Shown here piece after piece: positions 54,838 to 63,979 of a stretch of 64,000 bases of DNA (position 1 is the first letter of the stretch; each line of letters starts with the position of its first letter). The stretch comes from Kocuria turfanensis. GTDB lineage: Bacteria; Actinomycetota; Actinomycetes; Actinomycetales; Micrococcaceae. The notes beneath the pieces were generated by a model, which worked only from the letters and a program-made list of their open reading frames with translations, was not told where the DNA came from and did not search any database. The stretch is from the NCBI RefSeq assembly GCF_001580365.1, contig NZ_CP014480.1, positions 2,171,008 to 2,235,007 on the forward strand, given 5' to 3'. Both the position numbers and the translations under genes were made by a program.

Positions 54838-56121
54838 TCAGCCGACCGTGGTGCGCACCCGGGCCGGCAGCAGCGCGTCGAGGTCCCCGTCCAGGGCGAG
54901 GGCCGGGGTGGAGGAGCCGAGCGCGGCCTCCGGGACGCCGCGCACCGCCATCCGCAGGGCCAGCTCCGTGGTCAGCCAGGGGGTGGTGCCGTAGCCGGGG
55001 TTGCCCTGCGCCTCCAGCACCGCGGGGAAGGTACTCCCCTGGTGGGTGGTGAAGACGCCGCGGGTCGTCCAGGACCAGCCGGTGAGGACGTCCCCCGTCG
55101 GGCCGGTGCCCGCCTGCGGCAGCCGCGCCGCGAGGACGTCGGCGAGGCGGGCGCGCACCGGGTGCGGCAGGCGGCCGGCGAGCCCGACCAGGAACTGGAC
55201 GACGGCCACCGCCGTGGCCGCGGCGAACCGCCCGGCGCCCGGGAGCCCTCCCGACCGGCCCAGGTCCGCGGCCTCCCGGAACGCGAGGGGGTGCGCGGCG
55301 GCCCCCGGCACGGGGCTGAGGGCCTGGGTGCGGTGGACCACCGGCGGGTTGATCGCCGCGAGCGGGCTCATGGGGGCCAGCACCCGGCCGCCGGCGGTCC
55401 GGGCGCGCAGGCGCAGCGGGCTGGTGCGGCGCACCGCACCGGGGTCGGCGGCGGTGCCGGTGCCGGGTGCCGGCGCGGGAAGGCGTGCGGCCACGTCCCC
55501 CATCCGGGCGGGGTCGGGATCCCGCAGGACCTCGACGAGGCTCTGCAGGGTCCCACCTGAGGCCGACTCCGAGAACCCGGTCCCCGGCGGGGTGCGCACG
55601 GAGGTCACGAGGTCCGCGGTGCGCAGGGTCTCGCCGCGGGCGGCGGCGTGCCGGCGGGCGGCGTCCACGAGCACGTCGGCGGGCAGGGCCTCGAAGCCGG
55701 CCGTGTGCACCAGGGCCACCCCGACGGCCCGCGCGGGGGTGTCCAGGTCCCGGTCGGTGCGGTGGGCCAGCTGCGACTCGCCGGTCAGGTCCAGGTAGTG
55801 GGCGCCCTCCGCGACGCACGCGGCCAGCACCGGCGGGGCCAGCCTGGTGTAGGGGCCGGCCAGGTTGACCAGGACGTCGGTCCGCCGCACGAACGCGCGC
55901 AGGGACCCGGGGTCCGTCACGTCGGCGGGCACGATCTCGGGCACGGGGATCCCGCGCTCGGCGCACAGGGCGCGCACGCGCTCGGGGTCCCGGGCGCCGA
56001 CGACGACGTCGACTCCCGCCTCGGGCGCCCGCGCCACGAGGTGGGCCAGCGCCACGCGCCCGGTGATGCCGGTGGCCCCGAGCAGGCCCACGACGGGCCC
56101 GGGGTTCTGGGTGGAGTCCAT
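54838..56121 (-). CDS. Saccharopine-dehydrogenase-like / trans-acting enoyl reductase family protein
   Basis: 427 residues. The N-terminal Rossmann fold begins VVGLLGATGITGRVALAHLVARAPEAGVDVVVGARDPERV, and VLVNLAGPYTRLAPPVLAACVAEGAHYLDLTGE is the family signature. The remainder follows mycobacterial-type trans-acting enoyl reductases (Rv2449c/Rv2953-like) rather than lysine-pathway enzymes. It may act on a lipid or polyketide intermediate, but no such genes are nearby. ATG 56121 is preceded by a leaderless-type -10. Confidence 0.85.
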   Translation of the reverse strand: MDSTQNPGPVVGLLGATGITGRVALAHLVARAPEAGVDVVVGARDPERVRALCAERGIPVPEIVPADVTDPGSLRAFVRRTDVLVNLAGPYTRLAPPVLAACVAEGAHYLDLTGESQLAHRTDRDLDTPARAVGVALVHTAGFEALPADVLVDAARRHAAARGETLRTADLVTSVRTPPGTGFSESASGGTLQSLVEVLRDPDPARMGDVAARLPAPAPGTGTAADPGAVRRTSPLRLRARTAGGRVLAPMSPLAAINPPVVHRTQALSPVPGAAAHPLAFREAADLGRSGGLPGAGRFAAATAVAVVQFLVGLAGRLPHPVRARLADVLAARLPQAGTGPTGDVLTGWSWTTRGVFTTHQGSTFPAVLEAQGNPGYGTTPWLTTELALRMAVRGVPEAALGSSTPALALDGDLDALLPARVRTTVG

Positions 56122-56133
56122 CCGGTCACTCTA
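56122..56133 (-). promoter_or_regulatory. Leaderless-type promoter of the reductase gene
   Basis: Leftward, TAGAGT (56133-56128), six bases, then ATG 56121. No Shine-Dalgarno is present at the usual distance. Confidence 0.5.
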
Positions 56134-56230
56134 GGCGACCGTCCCGGTCAGGCCTTTTCCGAAGCCGGCTCCCAGGTCCGTCCCCTACCGTGGTGGGCAA
56201 GGATCCGCGCCCTTCGAGAAAGGTCCTCCC

Positions 56231-57115
56231 GTGAGCACCTCCCCCGTCCGCGCCCCTGCCGGACCCGCCCGGCCGACCGCCGGGGATCGCACCCGCCAGG
56301 TCGTGGTCACGGTCAACGAGATCGCGTGCGTGCTGGGCACCCTGGTGGGGATCGGACTGTTCGGCACCCGGGTCGAGGAGTCCTCCGGCGGCAGCCTCGC
56401 CGCGGACGCCACCCTGCTCGCCCCGGCGGGCACGGCGTTCTCCATCTGGTCGGTGATCTACCTGGGCCTGTTCGCGTACACCGTCTGGCAGTGGCTGCCC
56501 TCGCGCGCCGCCGACCCACGTGCCCGCGCCACCGGCTGGCTCGCCGCGGTCTCCATGCTCCTCAACGCCGGCTGGCTGCTGGTCACCCAGCAGGGGTGGA
56601 TCTGGGTCAGCGTCGGCGTCATCGTCGTCCTGGTCCTCGTCCTGGGCCTGCTGGTGCAGCGCCTGGCCGAGCTGCCGGACCCGGGCACCCGCCTGGACCA
56701 GCTCGTGGTGGACGGCACGTTCGGGCTGTACCTGGGCTGGGTCGCCGTCGCGACGGCGGCCAACGTCGCGGCCGCCCTCGTCGCCTCGGGCGTGCGCCAG
56801 GAGGGGCCGGGCGCGGAGTGGATCGGCGTGGCCGTGGTGCTCGTGCTGGCCGCGGTGCTGGCGTGGATCCAGCACCGGGTCGGCGGGCGCTGGGCCGTGG
56901 CCGCCGCCTCGGCGTGGGGCCTGTCCTGGATCGCGGTCGGCCGGGCCCTGGACGAGCCGCAGTCGCTGACCCTGGCCTACGGCGCGGCCCTCGCCGCCGT
57001 GCTGGTGGTGGTCGCCACGGCGCTCGCGCGCGGGCGCGCCCCGGCGCCCGGGGCGGCCCCGCACGCGGCGGGGCGCTCGGACCGCGGTGCGCAGACGGTG
57101 ACCGCGCGGAACTAG
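56231..57115 (+). CDS. TspO/MBR-related membrane protein
   Basis: 294 residues, about eight hydrophobic segments, longer than the 160-residue TspO core. PAGTAFSIWSVIYLGLFAYTVWQWLP and SMLLNAGWLLVTQQGW match TspO helix motifs (the P-x2-FGx-W-x2-LY and LNxxW regions in altered form). It may bind tetrapyrroles or other hydrophobic ligands, but function is unknown for this long form. GTG start at 56231, with GAAAGG-type site upstream. The last residues and stop are encoded by the first unit of the repeat array at 57102. Confidence 0.8.
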   Translation: MSTSPVRAPAGPARPTAGDRTRQVVVTVNEIACVLGTLVGIGLFGTRVEESSGGSLAADATLLAPAGTAFSIWSVIYLGLFAYTVWQWLPSRAADPRARATGWLAAVSMLLNAGWLLVTQQGWIWVSVGVIVVLVLVLGLLVQRLAELPDPGTRLDQLVVDGTFGLYLGWVAVATAANVAAALVASGVRQEGPGAEWIGVAVVLVLAAVLAWIQHRVGGRWAVAAASAWGLSWIAVGRALDEPQSLTLAYGAALAAVLVVVATALARGRAPAPGAAPHAAGRSDRGAQTVTARN

Positions 57116-57280
57116 GACGCCGGCCGCACGACGCCAGGACGGCAACCGCACGGCGCCAGAACGTCAACTGCGCAGGACCAGGACACCGACCGCACGAACC
57201 CAGGACAGTGACCGCACGGAACTAGGACAGCGACCGCACGAGGTCAGGACACCGCCGACCGCACAGGGCTAGGACACCGA
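57102..57280. repeat. 22-bp tandem repeat array holding both convergent stop codons
   Basis: Eight units, seven of 22 bp and one of 25 bp, each close to ccgcacg, then about five variable bases, then aggacac and cga. Unit 1 (57102-57123) ends the TspO-like gene and unit 8 (57259-57280) ends the GH15 gene; in both the stop is the TAG of the palindrome CTAG at the eleventh base of the unit. The array fills the whole junction. Copies are too diverged and unspaced to be a CRISPR. Confidence 0.9.
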
Positions 57281-59197
57281 CCGCTCCTCGAGGTCCTCCC
57301 CGGCCCGCGCCCGCACCACGGCGTCCACGGCGCGGATGAAGCCCAGGTGGCTGAACGCCTGCGGGAAGTTCCCGGCCAGCCGCCCGGTGCCGGGGTCGAA
57401 CTCCTCGGCGTAGAGGCCCAGGTCGTTGGCGTAGCCGGCCAGCTGCTCCAGCAGCGCCCCGGCGTCGTCCACCCTCCCGCTGCGCGCGTACTGCTCGACG
57501 AGCCAGAACGTGCAGATGAGGAACGGGTACTCCCCGCCCTCCAGCCCGTCCAGCCCGGAGGCCGTCCGGTACCGGTGCACCAGCCCGTGCTGGCCGCGCA
57601 GATCGGCCTCGATCCGGGCGACGGTGCCGAGCATCCGAGGGTCGTCGTAGGCCACGAACCCGGTGTGCGGCAGCTGGAGCAGGGAGGCGTCGACCTCGGT
57701 GCTGCCGTAGGTCTGGGTGAAGGTGTTCAGCTGCTCGTCGAAGCCGCGCTCCATGATCTCGGTGCACAGCCGCTCCCGCAGCTCGCGCCACCGCTGCACC
57801 GGCCCGCCGAGACCGTGCTCCTCCACCGCACGGATGCCCTGGTCGAAGGCCGCCCACATCATGGCCCGCCCGTGCACGAAGAACGCCGGGTCCCCGCGCA
57901 TCTCCCAGATGCCGTGGCCGGGACGGTCGTAGTGGTGCTCGCAGAAGCGCAGCAGGTTCTTCTGCAGCTCCCACGAGGAGGTGTCCTCCTCGATCCCGGC
58001 GTCGCGCAGGGCGGCCAGCGCCAGCATGACCTCCCCCACGACGTCGGCCTGGTACTGGCCCACGGCCCCGTTGCCGATCCGCACCGGGGCGGAGTCCTCG
58101 TACCCGGCGAGGTGGCTCAGCTCGGTCTCGGCCAGCCGCCGCTCCCCCGCCAGGCCGTACATGATCTGCACCTGGTCGGGGTCCCCGGCCACGGCCCGCA
58201 GCAGCCAGTTGCGCCAGTGCAGGGCGCCGTCGGTGAAGTCGTGGGCGACGAGCACCTCGATGGTCAGGGCCGCGTCGCGCAGCCAGGTGTAGCGGTAGTC
58301 CCAGTTGCGCACTCCCCCGAACTCCTCCGGCAGGGAGGTGGTGGGGGCGGCCACGATCCCGCCGGTGCCGCGGTGGGTGAGCGCGCGCAGCACGAGCAGG
58401 GAGCGCAGCACGGCCTGCTCATGGCGTTTGTGCGTGCTCACGTGCGAGGACCACTCGGTCCAGAACCTGACCGCCTGGTCCAGGGCCCGGGCGGGGTCCA
58501 CCGGCCGGGGCAGCGGGTGATGGGACTCGTGCCAGGTCAGGGCCCAGTCCAGGGACTCCCCGGCGGAGAGCGCGAACCGCCCGGTCAGCCGGTCGGAGAC
58601 CCCGCCGGCGTCGTCGTCGGGCCGGCCGGGCTCCTCCGGCGCCGCGCCCCGGGGCGGCTCGGCCGGCGCGGCCCCGTGGGCGTGCAGCATGGGCCCGGTC
58701 AGCAGCAGGGCGTCGGGGCCGGCGATCGAGAGCAGCCCGCAGGTGCCGTCCGCGTCCACCTCGACCCGCCGGGTCCAGGGCAGGGCGCGGTTGTAGTCGA
58801 AGCGGATCCGCAGGTCGTGCTCCACCTCCACCGTTCCGGCGGTGCACTCCACCCGGCGCACCAGGTCGGCGTGGTCGGGGTGGCCCTCCGGCCCGCCCGG
58901 GGGCAGGAAGTCGGTGACCACGGCGGTGCCGGTGGGGGTGCGCCACGTGGTCTCGAGCACGAACGTGCGGGGCAGGTAGCGGCGGGAGGCGACCTCGCCG
59001 CCGACGGCGGAGAGCTTCCAGCGCCCGTCCTCGGGGCCGCCGAGCAGGGCGGCGAAGACCGACGGGGAGTCGAACCGGGGGAAGCACAGCCAGTCGATGC
59101 TGCCCTCCCGGGACACGAGCGGTCCGGTGTGCAGGTCGGAGAGGAGGGCGTAGTCCTCCAGGGGCGTGGACGGGGGCCGCGGGGGTTCGTCGCTCAT
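57269..59197 (-). CDS. Glycoside hydrolase family 15 (trehalase/glucoamylase type)
   Basis: 642 residues from ATG 59197. The family pattern is complete: PLEDYALLSDLHTGPLVSREGSIDWLCFPRFDSPSVFAALLG at the N-terminus, GGVRNWDYRYTWLRDAALTIEVL (catalytic-region Asp/Trp), NGAVGQYQADVVGEVMLAL, GIWEMRGDPAFFVHGRAMMW with the general-acid Glu, and GEYPFLICTFWLVEQYA. Actinobacterial members of this length are often trehalases, but glucoamylase or isomaltase activity is possible. Cytosolic. It lies 8 bp downstream of the PucR-type gene and is probably co-transcribed. Confidence 0.92.
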   Translation of the reverse strand: MSDEPPRPPSTPLEDYALLSDLHTGPLVSREGSIDWLCFPRFDSPSVFAALLGGPEDGRWKLSAVGGEVASRRYLPRTFVLETTWRTPTGTAVVTDFLPPGGPEGHPDHADLVRRVECTAGTVEVEHDLRIRFDYNRALPWTRRVEVDADGTCGLLSIAGPDALLLTGPMLHAHGAAPAEPPRGAAPEEPGRPDDDAGGVSDRLTGRFALSAGESLDWALTWHESHHPLPRPVDPARALDQAVRFWTEWSSHVSTHKRHEQAVLRSLLVLRALTHRGTGGIVAAPTTSLPEEFGGVRNWDYRYTWLRDAALTIEVLVAHDFTDGALHWRNWLLRAVAGDPDQVQIMYGLAGERRLAETELSHLAGYEDSAPVRIGNGAVGQYQADVVGEVMLALAALRDAGIEEDTSSWELQKNLLRFCEHHYDRPGHGIWEMRGDPAFFVHGRAMMWAAFDQGIRAVEEHGLGGPVQRWRELRERLCTEIMERGFDEQLNTFTQTYGSTEVDASLLQLPHTGFVAYDDPRMLGTVARIEADLRGQHGLVHRYRTASGLDGLEGGEYPFLICTFWLVEQYARSGRVDDAGALLEQLAGYANDLGLYAEEFDPGTGRLAGNFPQAFSHLGFIRAVDAVVRARAGEDLEERSVS

Positions 59198-59205
59198 GGG
59201 CCCAT

Positions 59206-60465
59206 TCAACCAGCCGGGGTGCTCCGGCCCCCGGACACGGCCAGGTCGTGGGCGAGGACGGCGAGCTCGAGCAGCAGCCGGCCCCGCGGTTCCTGCGGGC
59301 TGCACCCGGTCAGCTCCACGAGCCGGCGGCTGCGGTAGATCACGGTGTTGCGGTGGCAGAACAGCTCCTCCGCCGCGGACGTCGGCGAGCCGCTGTGCCG
59401 CAGGAGCGCCCGCAGCGTGTCCAGCAGCGTGGTGCGCTGGTGGGCCGGCAGGGCGAGCACCGGGGCCAGGACCTGCTCGACGATCATCGAGCCCACCTCC
59501 GGGCTCGTCTCGAGCAGCAGCTCCGGCAGGCGGGCCGAGGCCCACACGAGCCGCCGCGCCCCCACCGGCAGGGTCGCGGCGGCCCGGGCGGCCAGCCGGA
59601 AGGCGGCCGCGGTGTCCGCCATGCCCTGCCGGGCCAGGGCCACCCCCACCCGGCCCTCGACGGCCGGGCGCAGCAGGTCGCTCAGCCACGCCTCGTCGGC
59701 GCCCTGCATGGCGACCACCCCGTAGAGGGCGCCGTCGCGCACGCCCCAGCGGGAGGTCCCGCCCATCCGTTCCACCCGGTCCTCGGGGTGGTGCAGGGGC
59801 TCGCTGTGCGGGTCCTCCACGACGGCGACGACGCAGGCCACCGGGGCGTCGGCGCGGATCCCGAGGATCTGCTCGGCCTGGGCGGCGAACTCGGGGTCGG
59901 CGGCCCGGCCCTCGAGCAGGCCCGCCAGGTAGTTCTCCTGCCGGCGCAGGTCCCGCAGCTCCTGCCGGGCGGTCTCCCGCCGGTAGGCCTCGCTCATGAC
60001 CTCGCTCTGCACCCCCAGGTCGTGCCACAGCCGGCGGCCGGCGGTGACGAGCTCCTCGGCGGTGATCTCGGCCCGGCCGTCCCGCACCCGCTCGGTCATC
60101 GCCTCCCAGAGCAGCAGGTTCCCGGTGGTGTAGGCGGACAGCACCGCCTCCAGCGGGACGCCCTGGCGGGCCCGCTCGATGCCCGTGTCCCGCCACACGT
60201 CGACCGCGCGGGCCGCGCCGCCGTCGTCGTCCGCGCGCCCGGCGAGGATGCGCAGGCCCCGGCCGACGTGCTCGCGGGTGCTCCGGCGCAGCAGCGCCCG
60301 CAGCTCCGGGGTGGACCAGCCGCCGCCGGCCGGGTCCTTCGCGAGCAGCACCGCGGTGATCCCGTCGGCGATCCGGTCCGCGTCCGCCAGCATCCCGGTC
60401 CAGGCGCGGCGGAGCCGGTCCTGCCCGCCGGGCTGCGCCGCGTCCTGTGCCTCGCTGTGCTCCAT
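59206..60465 (-). CDS. PucR-type transcriptional regulator
   Basis: 419 residues. The N-terminal helical sensor domain (about 20-160) has ARQGVPLEAVLSAYTTGNLLLWEAM; a central GGDEF-like PucR region follows. The C-terminal helix-turn-helix is LLDTLRALLRHSGSPTSAAEELFCHRNTVIYRSRRLVELTG, the HTH_30 signature, near residues 355-395. Divergent from the acyl-CoA dehydrogenase operon at 60616 and a likely regulator of it. ATG 60465 with TGGAG upstream. The effector is unknown. Confidence 0.9.
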   Translation of the reverse strand: MEHSEAQDAAQPGGQDRLRRAWTGMLADADRIADGITAVLLAKDPAGGGWSTPELRALLRRSTREHVGRGLRILAGRADDDGGAARAVDVWRDTGIERARQGVPLEAVLSAYTTGNLLLWEAMTERVRDGRAEITAEELVTAGRRLWHDLGVQSEVMSEAYRRETARQELRDLRRQENYLAGLLEGRAADPEFAAQAEQILGIRADAPVACVVAVVEDPHSEPLHHPEDRVERMGGTSRWGVRDGALYGVVAMQGADEAWLSDLLRPAVEGRVGVALARQGMADTAAAFRLAARAAATLPVGARRLVWASARLPELLLETSPEVGSMIVEQVLAPVLALPAHQRTTLLDTLRALLRHSGSPTSAAEELFCHRNTVIYRSRRLVELTGCSPQEPRGRLLLELAVLAHDLAVSGGRSTPAG

Positions 60466-60615
60466 CGCTCCACGATCGCACGCACTGCACAGTCCGGACC
60501 ACTGAAGGGCCACGGCTGCACAAGGATCTTCGTGCACCGCGCCCATGTACCGGCTGTGATGCGGAGCACAGGATGGTGGCGAGCGCCCATGCCCGCCCGA
60601 GCCCAGGAGCACCCC

Positions 60616-61830
60616 ATGACCCAGACCGTGACCGCGCCCCGGACCTCCGTGCTGGAGGACCACGACATCTACCGGCTCGACGCCCGCCTCACCGACGCGG
60701 AGCGCGCGGTCCGCGACAAGGTGCGCGCCTTCGTCGACGCGGAGGTCCGCCCCGTCATCAACGACTACTGGGAGCGCGCCGAGTTCCCCTTCGAGCTGGT
60801 CCCGAAGCTCGCCGAGCTCGGCGTGGCCGGCACGGCCATCGAGGGCCACGGCTGCCCGGGGATGAGCCGGATGGCCGGGGCCCAGGTGTCCCTGGAGCTG
60901 GCCCGCGGGGACGGCTCGATCAACACGTTCTTCGGGGTGCACTCCGGCCTGGCCATGGGCTCGATCAACGCTCTCGGCTCGGAGGAGCAGAAGCAGCGGT
61001 GGCTGCCGGCCATGGCCCGCCTCGAGCGGATCGGCGCGTTCGCGCTCACCGAGCCCGAGCACGGCTCGGACTCCGTGGCCCTGGAGACCAGCGCCCGGCG
61101 CGAGGGCGACACCTGGGTGCTCGACGGCGCGAAGCGCTGGATCGGCAACGCCTCCTACGCCCACGTCGTGATCATCTACGCCCGGGACGTCGCGGACGGC
61201 CAGGTCAAGGCCTTCGTGCTCGAGCGCGAACCGGACGCGGAGTTCCCCGCCGGGTTCCGGCCCACCGTGATCACCGGCAAGATCGGCAAGCGCGCGATCC
61301 TGCAGCCGGACATCGTCATCGAGGACCTGCGCATCCCCGAGGCGAACCGCCTGCAGCGCTGCGACTCCTTCAAGGACGTCAACAAGGTCCTCAACGCCAC
61401 CCGCGGCGGGGTGGCGTGGGAGGCCCTCGGCCACGCGATCGCCGCCTACGAGATCGCCGTCCGCTACGCCGGCGAGCGCAAGCAGTTCGGCCGGTCGATC
61501 GGCAGCTACCAGCTCGTGCAGAACAACCTGGCCAACATGCTCGCCGAGACCACGGCGATCAAGCTGATCTGCTTCCGGCTCGTCGAGCTCCAGGACGAGG
61601 GCGCCCTCACCGGCCCCATGGCCTCCCTGGCCAAGCTCACGGCGGCCAAGAAGGCCCGCTGGGTCGTCTCCACCGCCCGCGACGTCCTGGGCGGCAACGG
61701 GCTCCTGCTCGAGCACGACGTCGCCCGCCACCTCACCGACATGGAGGTGGTCTACACCTACGAGGGCACCGACTCCATGCAGTCCCTCATCGTCGGCCGC
61801 GCGATCACCGGCGTCTCGGCCTTCGCCTGA
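60616..61830 (+). CDS. Acyl-CoA dehydrogenase, glutaryl-CoA dehydrogenase-like clade
   Basis: 404 residues from ATG 60616 with AGGAG upstream. Motifs: NDYWERAEFPFELVPKLAELG, EGHGCPGMSRMAGAQVSLEL, FALTEPEHGSDSVALETSAR, GKRAILQPDIVIEDLRIPEANRL, RKQFGRSIGSYQLVQNNLANML and YTYEGTDSMQ with presumed catalytic Glu383. It is a close paralogue of 3896-5131. It oxidises an acyl-CoA; the thiolase and SDR downstream suggest a beta-oxidation-type route, but a hydratase is missing from this operon. Confidence 0.92.
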   Translation: MTQTVTAPRTSVLEDHDIYRLDARLTDAERAVRDKVRAFVDAEVRPVINDYWERAEFPFELVPKLAELGVAGTAIEGHGCPGMSRMAGAQVSLELARGDGSINTFFGVHSGLAMGSINALGSEEQKQRWLPAMARLERIGAFALTEPEHGSDSVALETSARREGDTWVLDGAKRWIGNASYAHVVIIYARDVADGQVKAFVLEREPDAEFPAGFRPTVITGKIGKRAILQPDIVIEDLRIPEANRLQRCDSFKDVNKVLNATRGGVAWEALGHAIAAYEIAVRYAGERKQFGRSIGSYQLVQNNLANMLAETTAIKLICFRLVELQDEGALTGPMASLAKLTAAKKARWVVSTARDVLGGNGLLLEHDVARHLTDMEVVYTYEGTDSMQSLIVGRAITGVSAFA

Positions 61831-61871
61831 GCGCCGCCCGGCCCCCCGCTCACCCCACCGGAAGGAACCCC

Positions 61872-63086
61872 GTGCCCGAAGCAGTCATCGTCTCCGCCGT
61901 CCGCTCCCCCATCGGCCGCGCCCGCAAGGGCTCCCTGCGCGAGATGCGCGCCGACGACATGGCGGCCCAGATGGTCCGCGCCGCCCTCGCCGAGGTCCCC
62001 GAGCTCGACCCCTCGGAGATCGACGACCTGATCCTGGGCTGCGGCGTCCCCGAGGCGGAGTCCGGACAGAACCTCGGCCGTCTCGTGGCCGTCCGCGCCG
62101 GCCTCGACGACGTCCCGGGGACCACGATCACCCGGTTCTGCTCGTCCAGCCTGCAGACCACCCGCATGGCCATGCACGCGATCCGGGCCGGTGAGGGCAG
62201 CGTGTTCCTCTCGGCCGGGGTGGAGGCCACGAGCCGCCTCGGCCGGGGCCGCTCGGACGAGGACACCCGCAACCCGTACTTCCGGCAGGCGTGGGAGCGC
62301 TCGGACCGGCGTGCCGCGGGCGGCGCCGGGACGTGGCAGGACCCCCGGGACGACGGCGGGGTCCCGGACATCTACATCGCCATGGGCCAGACCGCGGAGA
62401 ACGTCGCCCAGCTGCGCGGCGTGTCCCGGGAGGCGCAGGACGCCTACGCGGTGCGCTCGCAGAACCGCGCGGAGCAGGCCCAGGCCAGCGGCTTCTGGGA
62501 CCGGGAGATCGCCCCGCTCACCCTGCCGGACGGCACGCTCGTGACGCGCGACGACAGCCCCCGCGCCGGCACCACGCTCGAGGCGGTCGCCCAGCTGAAC
62601 CCGGTGTTCCGGCCCGACGGGACGGTCACCGCCGGCAACGCGTGCCCCATGAACGACGGCGCCGCCGCGCTGGTGATCATGAGTGACACCCGGGCCAAGG
62701 AGCTGGGGCTCACTCCGCTCGCCCGCATCGTCTCGACGGGGCTGTCCGCCCTCTCGCCCGAGATCATGGGCCTGGGCCCGGTCGAGGCGTCCCGGCAGGC
62801 GCTGGCCCGGGCGGGGATGAGCATCGACGACGTGGACCTCGTGGAGCTCAACGAGGCCTTCGCGGCCCAGGTGCTGCCCTCCGCCGAGGACCTGGGCGTC
62901 CCCGAGGACAAGCTCAACGTCAACGGCGGGGCCATCGCGCTGGGCCACCCGTGGGGCATGACCGGCGCCCGGATCACCACCACCCTGCTGAACGGGCTGC
63001 GCCAGCACGACCGGCAGATCGGCCTGGAGACGATGTGCGTGGGCGGTGGCCAGGGCATGGCGATGATCGTGGAGCGTCTCTCGTGA
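61872..63086 (+). CDS. Acetyl-CoA acetyltransferase (thiolase)
   Basis: 404 residues from GTG 61872 with GAAGGA. The acyl-accepting nucleophile is Cys90 in TRFCSSSLQTTRMAMHA; the His of ALGHPWGMTGAR and the Cys of METMCVGGGQGMAM-type CVGGGQGM complete the active site; NEAFAAQVLP is also conserved. It cleaves 3-ketoacyl-CoA to acetyl-CoA. Second gene of the operon, 41 bp after the dehydrogenase; its stop overlaps the SDR start by 4 bp. Confidence 0.95.
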   Translation: MPEAVIVSAVRSPIGRARKGSLREMRADDMAAQMVRAALAEVPELDPSEIDDLILGCGVPEAESGQNLGRLVAVRAGLDDVPGTTITRFCSSSLQTTRMAMHAIRAGEGSVFLSAGVEATSRLGRGRSDEDTRNPYFRQAWERSDRRAAGGAGTWQDPRDDGGVPDIYIAMGQTAENVAQLRGVSREAQDAYAVRSQNRAEQAQASGFWDREIAPLTLPDGTLVTRDDSPRAGTTLEAVAQLNPVFRPDGTVTAGNACPMNDGAAALVIMSDTRAKELGLTPLARIVSTGLSALSPEIMGLGPVEASRQALARAGMSIDDVDLVELNEAFAAQVLPSAEDLGVPEDKLNVNGGAIALGHPWGMTGARITTTLLNGLRQHDRQIGLETMCVGGGQGMAMIVERLS

Positions 63087-63856
63087 GCGGGGCCACCGGC
63101 TCCCGCTGCCGGCGCTTCGAGGACCGGGTCGCCGTGGTCACCGGCGCGAGCCGGGGCATCGGCCTCGGCATCGCCGAGCGGCTCGTGGCCGAGGGGGCCC
63201 AGGTCTGCCTGACGGCCCGGAAGCCCGAGGCGCTGGAGGCCGCCGTGGAGTCCCTCGGCGGGCCCGGGCGGGCGATCGCGGTGCCCGGCCAGGGCAGCGA
63301 CCCCGACCACCACGCGGAGGTCGTCGAGCGCACCCTGGAGGCCTTCGGCCGGCTCGACCATCTCGTGAACAACACGGGGATCAACCCCGTGTACGGCACC
63401 CTCGACGAGCTCGACCACGCGGCGGCGCGCAAGATCCTCGAGGTCAACGTGCTCGGCACGCTCTCGATGACCCGCACCGCTGTGCGCGCGGGACTCGGCG
63501 CCCACGGCTCGGTGGTCAACGTCGCCTCCGTGGCGGGCACGCGCCCGGCCCCGGGCATCGCGTTCTACGGGGCCACCAAGGCCGCCGTGCTGCACCTCAC
63601 CGAGGAGCTGGCCCTCGAGCTGGCCCCGCAGGTGCGGGTCAACGCGGTGGCCCCGGCGATCGTGCGCACCCGGTTCGCGGCGGCGCTGCTGGCCGAGGGC
63701 GAGGAGCAGGTCGCCGCGGGCTATCCGCTCGGCCGGATCGGCACCCCCGCCGACGTCGCCGCCGCCACCGCCTTCCTGCTCTCCGAGGACGCGTCCTGGA
63801 TCACCGGGCGCACCCTCGTGCTCGACGGCGGATCGGGCCTCAACGGTCCGCTCTGA
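63083..63856 (+). CDS. Short-chain dehydrogenase/reductase
   Basis: 257 residues from GTG 63083. Classic SDR: cofactor turn VTGASRGIGLGIAERL, HLVNNTGINP, active-site Tyr-Lys in FYGATKAAVLHLTEELALEL and C-terminal TGRTLVLDGGSGLNGPL. Probably oxidises or reduces a 3-hydroxy/3-keto intermediate in step with the thiolase. The GTG overlaps the thiolase stop. The 120 bp that follow contain several cggaatcaccc-like repeats before the next start. Confidence 0.92.
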   Translation: MSGATGSRCRRFEDRVAVVTGASRGIGLGIAERLVAEGAQVCLTARKPEALEAAVESLGGPGRAIAVPGQGSDPDHHAEVVERTLEAFGRLDHLVNNTGINPVYGTLDELDHAAARKILEVNVLGTLSMTRTAVRAGLGAHGSVVNVASVAGTRPAPGIAFYGATKAAVLHLTEELALELAPQVRVNAVAPAIVRTRFAAALLAEGEEQVAAGYPLGRIGTPADVAAATAFLLSEDASWITGRTLVLDGGSGLNGPL

Positions 63857-63979
63857 GCGCCCACATCCCGCGGATCGACCACCGCGGTCCGCCCGGCGGA
63901 ATCACCCACCGGACCCACCCACCGGAAGCACCAGCCGGAATCACCCGACCGGCACGCCCGGCCGACTCCAGGAGGACCC

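Noticed and set aside
57102..57280. CRISPR array
   Set aside because: Units are contiguous, diverged and without unique spacers, and no cas genes are present.
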